Shown here piece by piece: positions 35,855 to 44,937 of a stretch of DNA of 64,000 bases. Under the pieces are notes generated by a model, which saw only the letters and a list, made by a program, of their open reading frames with translations, had not been told where the DNA came from and did no database searches. Each line of letters opens with the position of its first letter. The stretch's first letter is position 1. This stretch comes from Flexilinea flocculi (GTDB lineage Bacteria; Chloroflexota; Anaerolineae; Anaerolineales; Anaerolineaceae). The stretch lies in assembly GCF_001192795.1 (NCBI RefSeq), contig NZ_DF968181.1, positions 151,603 through 215,602 on the forward strand, given 5' to 3'. The position numbers and the translations under genes are program-made.

Positions 35855-36906
35855 AATTATTAATTCCAGAAAAACCAGTCGGTATCATCGGTTATGGCGC
35901 TTATATACCGCGCTACCGGATTCCGGCATCCGAAATTTCCAGAATATGGCATGGCGATTCTGATGGAATGCCGATTAAAGAGAAATCAGTTCCAGGTTTG
36001 GATGAGGATACGATTACAATGTCCATTGAAGCTGCCAGGAATGCGATAAATCGCGCACAGATTGACCCCAAAGAACTGCGGGCAGTTTGGATTGGATCCG
36101 AGTCTCATCCGTATGCCGTCAAACCCAGCGGAACCGTGGTGGCAGAAGCAATTGGCGCTTCCGAATCAATTTCAGCGGCGGATTTTGAATTTGCTTGTAA
36201 AGCAGGCACAGAAGCCGTCATCGCCGGAATGGGCTTTGTCGGTTCTGGCATGGGCGATTATGTGCTGGCTGTTGGAATGGATACGGCGCAAGGACGCCCG
36301 GGCGATGTTCTTGAATATACAGCCGCAGCCGGTGGAGCAGCTGTGATCATTGGTCCTGCATCCAATGCGCTGGCAGTAATTGACGCAGCGTATTCGTTTG
36401 TGACGGATACACCGGATTTCTGGCGACGGCAAACGCAAAAATATCCGGAACACGGTCAGCGTTTTACCGGTGAACCCGCTTATTTTCACCATTTGGAAAG
36501 TTCGATCGAAACATTTTTCGCTGAAACCGGCACTGCTGCCAAAGATTACCGTTTTGCAGTGTTTCACCAGCCAAATGCCAAATTTCCGCAAAAGCTTGGC
36601 AAAGAATTTGGCTTTACCAAAGAGCAGTTTCAAACTGGACTATTATCGCCGATGATCGGCAATACGTATTCCGGCGCTGTCCTTTTAGGGCTTTCAGCGA
36701 TTCTGGATATTGCGGAACCGGGGGATAAAATTTTCGCTGCTGCTTTTGGATCCGGAGCCGGTTCAGATACGTTTTCCTTTACGGTAACCGACCAGATACG
36801 ATTACGCCGCAGCCTGGCTCCGTCAACCCAGGCATACATCAACCGCAGGACTGAAATTGATTATGCGGTTTATGCTCGCCATCGCGGAAAATATGTCATG
36901 AATTGA
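35851..36906 (+). CDS. Hydroxymethylglutaryl-CoA synthase, archaeal type
   Basis: Predicted to condense acetyl-CoA with acetoacetyl-CoA, 351 residues as in archaea rather than about 390 as in Firmicutes. Thiolase-fold protein with the full triad visible: Glu84 in [12 protein letters not shown], nucleophile Cys116 in [11 protein letters not shown], and His239 in [21 protein letters not shown] supplies the C-terminal Asn/Ser turn. Archaeal homologues form a stable complex with an acetoacetyl-CoA thiolase and a DUF35 protein, both encoded next, so a complex is likely here too. Confidence 0.93.
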   Translation: MKLLIPEKPVGIIGYGAYIPRYRIPASEISRIWHGDSDGMPIKEKSVPGLDEDTITMSIEAARNAINRAQIDPKELRAVWIGSESHPYAVKPSGTVVAEAIGASESISAADFEFACKAGTEAVIAGMGFVGSGMGDYVLAVGMDTAQGRPGDVLEYTAAAGGAAVIIGPASNALAVIDAAYSFVTDTPDFWRRQTQKYPEHGQRFTGEPAYFHHLESSIETFFAETGTAAKDYRFAVFHQPNAKFPQKLGKEFGFTKEQFQTGLLSPMIGNTYSGAVLLGLSAILDIAEPGDKIFAAAFGSGAGSDTFSFTVTDQIRLRRSLAPSTQAYINRRTEIDYAVYARHRGKYVMN

Positions 36907-37129
36907 TCCGACAGTACGAAAAATAGGTTGATTTTTCGAATCAATAAACGATATTCCAATCCGCATATCGAAATATCGGATTGAATCGGACAATAAAATT
37001 TGTCTCTGCGATTTGCATTTCCGGTAAAGCAGTAGCACATTTTCATAAAAACCGGATTTCAATATCAATACGTGGAATCATTTGTTTGGTCCTTTAGAAA
37101 AGGGGCTAACAGATATAAAGGATGGGTGA

Positions 37130-38281
37130 TTGAACACGAATCAAGAAAAGAAACAAGTGGTTATAGCTGGTATCGGGATGCTGCCGGTAGGCGAGCATTG
37201 GGATCTCAGCTTGCGCACACTCGGCGCTCGAGCTGTCCGAAAGGCACTTGCAGACAGCGGAAACTTGAAGCCGGATGCGATTTATATCGGGAATGGATTG
37301 GCTAACATTCTCTCTCACCAGGCAAATTTAGGCGCGTTAATCAGTGATGAAGCCGGTTTTTCCGGAATTGAATCTTGTACATTTGAAGCGGCTGGAGCGT
37401 CCGGTGCAGCCGCATTTCGGGCAGCCTGTTTGGCTGTCCAATCCGGTCTGATTGACGTTGCTGTTGCATTGGGCGTTGAAAAAATTACCGATTGTGACGG
37501 ATCAACTGCTCTGACGGCACAGGATCTGATTCTCAATTATGAATTTGAGGGAATTACCGGTCTGACAGTTGCCGCCGGGGCTGCAATCATTGCGCAACGC
37601 TATATATCGGAGCATCTTCTCGATCATAGCATCTTCCAAAATATTGCACTCCAATCTTATCAACATGCTCAGGATAATCCGAATGCAATGTACCGGAACG
37701 GTTTAACAGCGGCGATGTATCAAAAACAATCCATCAAAAATGATCCACTGGGCTTATTTGACATTTCTTCTCTGGCAGATGGCGCTGCAGCGCTGGTGGT
37801 GACGCGGGAAGAATTGATTCCGGTAGAATCACGCGAAGAAATGGTTCGGGTTTTGGGCTCAGCCAATGCAATTGCTCCATTATCATTGCATGATCGTCAT
37901 CAATTGTTGCAATATAGTGCTGCGTCGCAGTCAGCAGCGTCTGCACTGCGAAAAGCTGGTATGTCCTTGAACGAGGTGGATCTCTTTGAACTTTGGGATG
38001 CAAATTCCATCGATACGGTTCTCTCCATGGAAGCGATAGGTCTGGCTTTGCCGGGAAAAGGCTGGCAGACAGAGAATATAATTCTGAATTCCATGGGAGG
38101 CTGTTTAGGACGCGGAAATCCGCTGGGCGCTTCCGGCGCTTATCAATTGGCGGAGGCAGTTTTGCAGCTTCGCGGACAAGCTGGCGCTTGTCAGATTGCG
38201 CAGCTTCCAAAGCGGGCACTGGTTCAGGCGCTGGGAGGTCTGGGATCTACAGCTATTACGCACATTCTCGGTCATGGATGA
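37130..38281 (+). CDS. Thiolase-family protein lacking catalytic residues
   Basis: Thiolase-fold protein, 383 residues, placed where archaeal operons have acetoacetyl-CoA thiolase. Overall similarity is clear (TFEAAGASGAAAF, LADGAAALVV, GRGNPLGASGAYQ, ALGGLGSTAITHIL). However, the nucleophile position is Gly89 (GGA codon) in EAAGASG where active enzymes read EAACASG. The GHP histidine is Asn330 in GRGNPLG, and the usual HDxF region reads LWDANS with Trp289. Classical thiolase chemistry is therefore improbable. It may scaffold the HMG-CoA synthase/DUF35 complex or catalyse another reaction, as the Cys-less Ltp2 aldolases do. The start is a TTG after AAAGGATGGG. Confidence 0.85.
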   Translation: MNTNQEKKQVVIAGIGMLPVGEHWDLSLRTLGARAVRKALADSGNLKPDAIYIGNGLANILSHQANLGALISDEAGFSGIESCTFEAAGASGAAAFRAACLAVQSGLIDVAVALGVEKITDCDGSTALTAQDLILNYEFEGITGLTVAAGAAIIAQRYISEHLLDHSIFQNIALQSYQHAQDNPNAMYRNGLTAAMYQKQSIKNDPLGLFDISSLADGAAALVVTREELIPVESREEMVRVLGSANAIAPLSLHDRHQLLQYSAASQSAASALRKAGMSLNEVDLFELWDANSIDTVLSMEAIGLALPGKGWQTENIILNSMGGCLGRGNPLGASGAYQLAEAVLQLRGQAGACQIAQLPKRALVQALGGLGSTAITHILGHG

Positions 38282-38463
38282 ACTATCAAAAACTATCAGG
38301 ATAGCTTTTGACCGTTTTTTTCTCATATAATTTCGCGATGTTGTATTACAAGAAAACGATTCGAAATACGGGAAGAATCAATGGTCATTATCAAGATCGG
38401 ATAAAAAATTTTAGCCCATGTTTCGAACCGGCGATGAAAAGGGAAAAAGGAATCAAATAGAAA

Positions 38464-38871
38464 ATGGAAGCACCACGTCATTGGCGTTTGAAAAAACAGC
38501 GATATTCACTGACCGGTGAGGTTTGTCCTCATTGCAGTGCAAAAATCTTTCCGCCGCGGGATGTGTGCCCGGAATGCGGTCAGGAAGCAAAAACAGCATT
38601 TCAATTCAGTGGAAAAGGTGAAGTATTTTCCTATACCACCATCAATGATGCACCGTCTGGCTATCAGGAACAGGCTCCTTATGCGGTGGCATTGGTCAAG
38701 TTGAATGAGGGCCCGATTGTCACAGCCCAATTAACCGATCTGGGAGCAGAACCAGTGCGCATCGGGATGCCGGTGGAAATGGTGACACGGCGGATCAAAG
38801 ACGATGGCAACGAACGCGGCGTTATTTTATACGGGTATAAGTTCCGACCGGTGATTGCCGGTCCGCGGTAA
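38464..38871 (+). CDS. Zn-ribbon OB-fold protein (DUF35)
   Basis: Acyl-CoA-channel partner protein of 135 residues. The N-terminal zinc ribbon has four cysteines in CPHCSAKIFPPRDVCPECG, then an OB fold (GKGEVFSYTTIND, APYAVALVKLNEGP) ending YGYKFRPV. In the archaeal complex this family bridges thiolase and HMG-CoA synthase and passes the CoA pantetheine between them. The last 28 coding bases of its conserved end (38828-38855) recur at 42789-42816, across the accessory island. Confidence 0.9.
   Translation: MEAPRHWRLKKQRYSLTGEVCPHCSAKIFPPRDVCPECGQEAKTAFQFSGKGEVFSYTTINDAPSGYQEQAPYAVALVKLNEGPIVTAQLTDLGAEPVRIGMPVEMVTRRIKDDGNERGVILYGYKFRPVIAGPR
38828..38855. repeat. Island-flanking direct repeat, copy 1 (28 bp)
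   Basis: TATACGGGTATAAGTTCCGA followed by CCGGTGAT, inside the DUF35 gene. Identical to 42789-42816. The 3.96 kb between contains the integron integrase and the restriction-modification genes. Confidence 0.9.
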
Positions 38872-38896
38872 TAACTTTTAAAGTAAAAACAATAAA

Positions 38897-38928
38897 AGCG
38901 TTCTCCCAACCAGGAGAACGTTTTTTTT
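38897..38928 (+). terminator. Terminator of the mevalonate operon
   Basis: CGTTCTCC and GGAGAACG with a six-base loop and eight T's. Confidence 0.9.
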
Positions 38929-38950
38929 GTTTGGCTCTCAAAAATGATTG

Positions 38951-39924
38951 TCAATCCAGCGGACTTCGTACCGCCTTCGGTCCGCGGTTGAGGACATGAG
39001 TGTAAATCATCGTGGTTTTGACATCTTTATGCCCAAGCAGTTCCTGCACTGTACGGATATCATAACCTGCCTCAAGCAGATGGGTAGCAAAGCAGTGACG
39101 GAAAGTGTGAGGGCTAACCGGTTTATCGATTTTTGCCAGCTTTGCGGCTGCTCTGACCGCCCTTTGAAGCCCGCTGGGATCCAGATGATGGCGGCGCACG
39201 ATACCGCTGCGTGGATCGATTGACAGGCGATCAGATGGGAAAATATATTGCCAGGGAATTCTTTATCTGCATTGGGATATTTGCGAGCTAGTGCAAAGGG
39301 AAGTTCCACCGAGCCATATCCTTGCGCCACGTCCCGTTCATGGATTTTTCGAACAAAGCCGATTTGATCCTTCAGGGACTGCACCAGGCTGGCTGGCAGC
39401 ATGGTTGCGCGATCTTTTTCGCCTTTCCCTTCCCGAACGATGATCTGAGATTGCTCGAAATCAATATCCTTCACGCGCAAACGCATACATTCCATCAGGC
39501 GCAGACCGCAACCGTAAAGCAGCTTTGCCATTAATTGATGCACCCCCTGCATCCCTGAAAGCACACGAATGGTTTCATCTTTCGACAAGACAGTTGGCAA
39601 GTATTCGCAAGGTTTGGCGCGCAGTGCATGGATCGGAATAGCAATATCCATTTGCAGTACATTTCGGTATAGAAACAACAGGGCATTCAACGCCTGGTTC
39701 TGGGTAGAGGCAGACATATTTTCATCTTTGGCCAGGTGGGTGAGAAAGGCTTCAATTTCTGCAGCACCCATTTCAGCCGGATGGCGTTTGTTATGGAACA
39801 GGATATACCGTTTTGCCCAGTGTACATAGGTTTTCTCGGTGCTGTAGGAGTAATGCTTCAGACGGATTGCATCACGAATCTGGTCGAGTAATTTTCTCGA
39901 TTTTGGAGTTGATTGATCGTTCAT
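38951..39924 (-). pseudogene. intI: Integron integrase, frameshifted
   Basis: Tyrosine recombinase of the IntI type (attC x attI recombination), about 324 residues when both frames are joined. N-terminal SAM-like domain: YSYSTEKTYVHWAKRYI and FLTHLAKDENMSASTQNQALNALLFLY. Catalytic domain: arginine in LLYGCGLRLMECMRLRVKDID, then beyond the break [30 protein letters not shown] and tyrosine in [12 protein letters not shown]. Near 39248-39254 the frame shifts after EFP; one missing base restores [17 protein letters not shown] and [11 protein letters not shown]. Either a real inactivating deletion or a sequencing error. The gene faces away from the cassette-like genes, as in integrons. Confidence 0.88.
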
Positions 39925-40187
39925 AAATGTTAGTTTTCAAAAGGTGATTGTGTATAATATTAAAAGAATGGGGGCGTTGCATGTTTGAGATAATCAAGTG
40001 TAATTGCAGTATAACATACATTTTATGATTGGATATACGGTGTAATTGCAGCGTATCAGAAGTCCGTATAATTAATAGTTGGCAAGCCCCTTACACAATT
40101 GGCATATAAAAACGGGGAGTTCCTCAATCTCTGATTTTCAGCCATTTTCCTACTATAATTTATTGGTAGAAATGGAGAATTCCCAAA

Positions 40188-41408
40188 ATGGCTCGTAATA
40201 GTCAACTAATTTCGGAAGAAAGAGAATATTTAGTAATAAATGTTCAACAAGCCAAAGATATTGTAAAGGATTGGCTTTCAGAGATTGATCTTGTTCACGT
40301 TACAAAACTTGGCTTGCCAGAAGTTGACGACAGATACCATTATTGGCGTGTTCCTGTATGCGTCAAAAATGGCGAAAAAATTGGCGAAGTTGTAATTGAC
40401 GCTTACAGTACCGAAATTATTCACTCTAAAACTACAAAGCCTGAAATCTTAACGGCTCGTTTGCTAAAGCAGGACGAATCGAAAATTATTGAGAAAAAGC
40501 AGAGTAAAAGGGAATACAGATTATCGAATCTCAGAAATACTGTCGGTTTTGGAGATTCGGCACATTTCCTTGAAGAAATGCCTGCCGAAAGCGTGGATTT
40601 AATTTTCACTTCGCCGCCTTACTACAATGCTCGTCCTGAATATTCAGAATATGAAGAATATGACGAATATCTTTTCAAAATGCGCCAAATTATTAGAAGA
40701 AGTCATAGGGTATTAGCGGAAGGAAGATTTTTTGTCATTAATGTATCCCCCGTTTTATTACGCCGTGCTTCAAGAAACGAATCATCAAAAAGAATTGCCG
40801 TTCCATTTGACTTCCACAGGATATTTATTGAAGAAGGTTACGATTTTATTGACGACATAATCTGGTTAAAGCCAGAAGGCGCAGGCTGGGCTACTGGACG
40901 TGGACGGCGATTTGCCGCAGATAGAAACCCTTTGCAATATAAGGCTGTGCCTGTGACCGAATATGTTTTAGTTTATCGAAAGCGCACCGATTTACTAATT
41001 GACTGGTTTATTAGAAATCATCCTGACAAACAAGTTATAGAAGATTCTAAAATACCTGATGGTTACGAAAAAACAAATGTTTGGAAGATAAATCCATCAA
41101 CAAATTCTAAACATCCAGCCGCTTTTCCGAAAGAATTGGCTGAAAAAGTGATACGGTATTATTCTTTCAAAGGCGATGTAGTTTTAGACCCGTTTGCAGG
41201 CTCTGGCACTGTTGGGAGTGCTGCATCAGGATTAGGTAGAAGGTTTGTTCTTTTTGACAATAACCCTGATTACATAGAAATAATCCGAGAAGAGATTAAG
41301 TCTTGGAAAAACGTCAATTTGAACAATGTAATGTTTATAAATTGCGAGCCCGTTAAACCCATTCATAAACAGTTAGATTTGTTCAAGGCGGAGAAACATG
41401 ATAATTGA
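40188..41408 (+). CDS. Type II DNA methyltransferase, beta class
   Basis: Restriction-protecting methyltransferase, 406 residues, probably N4-cytosine or N6-adenine. The amino-modifying motif [12 protein letters not shown] (motif IV, about residue 140) precedes the AdoMet motif [19 protein letters not shown] (about residue 334), which is the beta-class order. An extra N-terminal region of about 110 residues is not assigned. A TATAAT box lies 35 bp upstream and GGAGAATTCCCAAA is the ribosome site. Its 3' end overlaps the next gene by 11 bp. Codon use is more AT-rich than that of the neighbouring metabolic genes, as expected of acquired DNA. Confidence 0.88.
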   Translation: MARNSQLISEEREYLVINVQQAKDIVKDWLSEIDLVHVTKLGLPEVDDRYHYWRVPVCVKNGEKIGEVVIDAYSTEIIHSKTTKPEILTARLLKQDESKIIEKKQSKREYRLSNLRNTVGFGDSAHFLEEMPAESVDLIFTSPPYYNARPEYSEYEEYDEYLFKMRQIIRRSHRVLAEGRFFVINVSPVLLRRASRNESSKRIAVPFDFHRIFIEEGYDFIDDIIWLKPEGAGWATGRGRRFAADRNPLQYKAVPVTEYVLVYRKRTDLLIDWFIRNHPDKQVIEDSKIPDGYEKTNVWKINPSTNSKHPAAFPKELAEKVIRYYSFKGDVVLDPFAGSGTVGSAASGLGRRFVLFDNNPDYIEIIREEIKSWKNVNLNNVMFINCEPVKPIHKQLDLFKAEKHDN

Positions 41409-42579
41409 CGATTTATTTCCTGAAAAAGGAAAGTTGGTTCTGACCGCAAACGGTAAAGAATTTATCGAAAGACTTGGCGTAGAAACCGCACGACAGGTTA
41501 TTCTTGCTGTGTTGCGGGGCGAAAATATTCGCACACAGACCGAGCCTTTAACACGCCGCCGAGTAGCAATCGCTACGGGTGCGATGGTTTATTTGTTTGC
41601 AAAGGGATGGGCAGAAATTGATAACTTCACAGAGAATTTGTCTGCCTTTGCGCTTGAACAAATGGATAATACGCCTCAATCGAAAAAAGATACATTTTGG
41701 CCAGCACAGTGGCTTATTGGATTAACAGGAAAAAGTATCCAAAATGTTCTGCGAAGCAATCCAGAATTACGCCAAAGTTATATTCAAGATTTTGAAAATG
41801 CTGTAGAAGAAGCCGCCAGAAGGTGTGAAGAAGATTTTGGCGAAATTTCAATGAGTCTTGGTTATGTTGTTGATGGAGAATTACGGCAAAGTGTCAGTGC
41901 TTTGAATTGGAAAGATTTAACACGCCTAACTACTGCAATTGGTGCAACGACTTTGACAATTCGTGGTTCTGAAAAATCCACTTACGGAAAATTATTTGAG
42001 CGTTTGATAATGGGGTCAGTTCTAACGATTCTTGGCTTTGAGCATGTAGAAAACTCCCAAAGTCCAAAGATAGAAAGAGTATTTTGGTTGTCCGATAGTT
42101 CGGATGTGAGAGAATGCGACGCCACGATTAGATTACGCCCTGGGAAATTAGCAAGATTTGACATCGGCTTTATTGGCAAAGGCAATCCCGAAATCATGAA
42201 AGACAAATTAACACGATATGCCAATGAAGTCGAGCAGAACGGAACAGCAAACTTTTCACAGACTTTTATTATTGTGGACAAAATGCCCGATACTACAAAG
42301 ACGATTGAAGCCGCTAAAAAATCTGGCAGTGAGATTATTCAAATGAGTATGCAATTTTGGGCTTTAGAGTTAGCTAAACGTCTAAAAGCCCGACTTGGTT
42401 ATAGTGCTGAAATACTATCTGTCCCAGAAGATGAATTAAGTGATTATATCGAGCAAAAACTACAACCTGTTCCAATATTGAATTTTCTCAATCCGACAAA
42501 TACAAGAATTCAAGTAATACGGGAAGAAGCGCAACCCTATTTAATTTCAGAAGATGAAGAAGATTTTGAAGATGAATAG
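41398..42579 (+). CDS. Type II restriction endonuclease, possibly CfrBI-like
   Basis: Protein of 393 residues coupled to the methyltransferase by an 11-bp overlap, so almost certainly its cognate nuclease. [27 protein letters not shown] at the N-terminus (in two blocks) and [21 protein letters not shown] in the centre resemble, to my recollection, the CfrBI family. The region [23 protein letters not shown] with Glu, Asp and later Lys residues could be the nuclease core. The family name needs a profile search; the role as restriction partner rests mainly on the operon. Confidence 0.75.
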   Translation: MIIDDLFPEKGKLVLTANGKEFIERLGVETARQVILAVLRGENIRTQTEPLTRRRVAIATGAMVYLFAKGWAEIDNFTENLSAFALEQMDNTPQSKKDTFWPAQWLIGLTGKSIQNVLRSNPELRQSYIQDFENAVEEAARRCEEDFGEISMSLGYVVDGELRQSVSALNWKDLTRLTTAIGATTLTIRGSEKSTYGKLFERLIMGSVLTILGFEHVENSQSPKIERVFWLSDSSDVRECDATIRLRPGKLARFDIGFIGKGNPEIMKDKLTRYANEVEQNGTANFSQTFIIVDKMPDTTKTIEAAKKSGSEIIQMSMQFWALELAKRLKARLGYSAEILSVPEDELSDYIEQKLQPVPILNFLNPTNTRIQVIREEAQPYLISEDEEDFEDE

Positions 42580-42610
42580 AGACTCTTAAAATGGCAAAAG
42601 AGTCTTGCAG

Positions 42611-42751
42611 TCAAAAGGCTTGCCAACATTGCGGGCAGGCGGACGGGCGGGGACGTTGCCCCGCCCAAAGGGATTCAGCCCCTTCAAGCATTTTCTACCT
42701 TTGGCTTTTTCCAGCCAACTCCCCCGCCCGCCGCTAACGTAAGCCATTAGA
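42611..42751. repeat. Candidate attC site 1 (about 141 bp)
   Basis: Follows the restriction gene by 31 bp. The outer arms TCAAAAGGCTTGCC (42611) and GTAAGCCATTAGA (to 42751, reading TCTAATGGCTTAC in reverse) pair imperfectly, as do the GC-rich inner arms GCGGGCAGGCGG and CCGCCCGCC. A perfect GGGCGGGG/CCCCGCCC hairpin lies within. The right end TAACGTAAGCCATTAGATT resembles that of the second site. The layout fits an integron cassette end, but the core GTTRRRY is not strict. Confidence 0.5.
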
Positions 42752-42788
42752 TTAACGCTTTCACTTCCACAACGCGGACCGAGTCGGA

Positions 42789-42816
42789 TATACGGGTATA
42801 AGTTCCGACCGGTGAT
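42789..42816. repeat. Island-flanking direct repeat, copy 2 (28 bp)
   Basis: Exact copy of 38828-38855. It is preceded by GACCGAGTCGGA, which recurs with changes at about 43740-43750 (GACCGAGTCGAATGTACGGA) after the second attC-like site. Confidence 0.9.
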
Positions 42817-42845
42817 GCAAGGGTAGCAATAGAAGCGTAATGCAA

Positions 42846-42873
42846 AACGCTCTCCATCTGGAGAGCGTTTTTT
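42846..42873 (+). terminator. Rho-independent terminator
   Basis: AACGCTCTCC and GGAGAGCGTT with an ATCT loop and a T run. It mirrors the terminator that follows the DUF35 gene at 38897-38928. Confidence 0.85.
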
Positions 42874-43043
42874 GTTGGGGCGTATAATACTATTTGCCTT
42901 TGTTAAAGCGGTAGAGTAAAAATCGAACCTGCCTGTTGACTGCAATATTTTCGGAATTCCATACAGTGAAAAAGACATGCTCTTTTATATATAGTGCTTC
43001 ATAGTAGTTGTATTTTTTCCATATCAATCGATGGAGATTTCTT

Positions 43044-43577
43044 ATGAATATCGTCTTTACAACGAGTCCAAACACATCGCTCGCTATTCCAATCCAGCTT
43101 TTATTTTGGGGTTTTGTTGCCGTATACGTGATTCACATTTTCGAAGAGTCGGTCTTAGGCGAAAATTTTGTCGATAAGGTACGCAAGAACTTTTTTCCTG
43201 TCTATGACTGGACATAATTCTTTTGGTTCAACACTTTTCTTCTAACTCTAAATGTGATGGCAATCATTTCATATGATATTGGCGGTGGGAGATGGATCAT
43301 CTTTCCCCTATCTCTGGCAGTTGAGCGAATATTGAACGGAATATGGCATTTCGGAGAAACAATTGTCACCCATAAATTCTCTTCGGGGCTTCTTGCCAGC
43401 ATATTAACATGGATTTTGGCTTACTTACTCATTCGCTATTCACTACTACCAGGAGAAATATCTTCGATTGACTTTTTCGTTGCATTTGCGATTGGTACAC
43501 TCATCACAGTGCTTATGATCGGCTCATTGTTTATCATAAAATCAAAAACTATGAAGCATTCGGCAGGACGGCAATAA
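43044..43577 (+). pseudogene. HXXEE domain membrane protein, interrupted by a stop
   Basis: Two consecutive pieces in one frame, 43044-43217 and 43218-43577, separated only by a TAA at 43215-43217. Joined, they give about 177 residues with five hydrophobic stretches. The family motif HIFEE occurs near residue 32 (LLFWGFVAVYVIHIFEES) and HFGET in the second piece. The continuity DWT-stop-FFWFNTFLLTLNVMAI shows a nonsense change rather than two genes. ATG preceded by GGAGATTTCTT. Function of the family is unknown. It lies between two attC-like sites. Confidence 0.75.
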
Positions 43578-43662
43578 TGAAGAATTTACGAACGCCACCC
43601 GAAAAAGTGTGCGCCTGACCTGTGGGATTCCGCGGCATTTTCCTCGCTTTGAGTATTTCCTG

Positions 43663-43713
43663 CTAACAAACCTTGTCCACGCCCGCCCACACGCAGGTAA
43701 CGCAAGCAGTTAG
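43663..43713. repeat. Candidate attC site 2 (51 bp)
   Basis: CTAACAAACCTTGTCC at the left and GGTAACGCAAGCAGTTAG at the right. CTAAC/GTTAG and CTTG/CAAG pair in the order expected for R and L boxes around a GC-rich centre. It directly follows the HXXEE pseudogene. Confidence 0.5.
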
Positions 43714-43881
43714 ATTGAAACTCCGACATCTCCCCTGCAGACCGAGTCGAATGTACGGATAGGCGCTGTGATCCCTTCGGTCGCAAGCTCCGGCAAGTGT
43801 TGAAAGCAGCAACATACAACTTCCTGGACCCAATACAAATCTCAGAAAAATAGCGGGATTTTTTTGTTGTATAATTTTTTT

Positions 43882-44112
43882 ATGAAGAAAGTTATTTTTC
43901 CACCTCGTCATATTGTCTGGAGTAAGGCTGAAATTGATGGTGCTGACCCCTTTCAGCGACGCTGGTTATTGCAGCAAACGCTGCTTTATGGAACGGCTGA
44001 TGATATTCGCCGTCTGGATTTGGATGAAGTGGCGCAACAAATCGATTATCTCCATTTACCTTTATATATTGAACGCTTGTGGCGTTCTTTTCTTAAAATA
44101 CGATATGCCTAA
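43882..44112 (+). CDS. Small protein upstream of AbiEii-type toxin
   Basis: A 76-residue protein (KKVIFPPRHIVWSKAEI, DPFQRRWLLQQTLLYGTADDIRRLDL in part) whose 3' end overlaps the nucleotidyltransferase gene by 8 bp. TATAAT stands only a few bases upstream of the ATG and no ribosome site is visible, so translation may be leaderless. Small genes with such a HIVW/DPFQRRWLL pattern accompany AbiEii-like nucleotidyltransferases. I infer an antitoxin or partner role from the overlap, not from a recognised domain. Confidence 0.7.
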   Translation: MKKVIFPPRHIVWSKAEIDGADPFQRRWLLQQTLLYGTADDIRRLDLDEVAQQIDYLHLPLYIERLWRSFLKIRYA

Positions 44113-44806
44113 TCCAAAACTCACATTACCCAATTCTCATGGCCTGCTCACACCTTTGCAGCAGGTTTTTTTACAGGTTTTTGCAGAGCTTCCCGACCAG
44201 GAACAATTTTACCTGACTGGGGGTACTGCCCTATCAGAGTTTTACTTGGGGCACCGCCTATCATATGACCTGGATTTTTTCACAGGTGTGGATGGATTGG
44301 TGCTACCGTTTTCATTTCAGTTGGAAGAGCTTATGAAGCAACAAGGTCTTCATATCCGGGTTTTACGCCGCTTTGCAAGTTATGTAGAATTATCTGTTTC
44401 ACAAGAAGAAGAAATCCTCAAAATTGACCTGGCGCTGGATTCTCCCTTTCGTTTTGAGCCGCCTGTACTGTGTCCTCCAGGAATTCAGGTAAACAACTTT
44501 TCAGATCTTTGTGTGGATAAACTTTTGGCATATTATGGACGAGCCGAGCCACGCGATGCGGTTGACCTTTATGCAATTTTACAAACTGAGTCATTTGACC
44601 AATTGTTGGAGAGAGCAGCACAAAAAGATGAAGGATTTGATACATACTGGTTTGCCATTGCACTGAATCGCTGCCTCGACTTTCCTGACGAACCGGAACA
44701 ATGGCCTGTTAATATGCTTATTCAATGGAATCCCCAACAGATCAAAAAATTATTTGAATCCTGGGCTGTTCGTCTGATGGAAAGATTAAAACCATCCAAT
44801 TCATAG
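44105..44806 (+). CDS. Nucleotidyltransferase, AbiEii/AbiGii toxin family
   Basis: DNA polymerase beta-type nucleotidyltransferase of 233 residues. The active-site block is FYLTGGTALSEFYLGHRLSYDLDFF, with the GG motif and the DLD aspartates. A further acidic residue lies in EILKIDLALD, and the C-terminal part CVDKLLAYYGRAEPRDAVDLYAIL is typical of the AbiEii/AbiGii family. Family members act as toxins in abortive infection. The ATG at 44105 overlaps the upstream small gene; longer in-frame readings run across that gene and are unlikely. Confidence 0.85.
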   Translation: MPNPKLTLPNSHGLLTPLQQVFLQVFAELPDQEQFYLTGGTALSEFYLGHRLSYDLDFFTGVDGLVLPFSFQLEELMKQQGLHIRVLRRFASYVELSVSQEEEILKIDLALDSPFRFEPPVLCPPGIQVNNFSDLCVDKLLAYYGRAEPRDAVDLYAILQTESFDQLLERAAQKDEGFDTYWFAIALNRCLDFPDEPEQWPVNMLIQWNPQQIKKLFESWAVRLMERLKPSNS

Positions 44807-44937
44807 AATAATTATTGCCGCCTACCGGCTGTACAGAATTTATGTTCTCCAGTATGATCCTCTTTGAGGTTTTTTCATAAAGTATATAACGTGGAAATAA
44901 TATGCCAATTTGACAAACAATTATCTGGAGGTTGATC

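Noticed and set aside
43913-44104. Longer start for the AbiEii-type protein
   Set aside because: It would overlap the small upstream gene almost entirely and adds sequence unlike the family.
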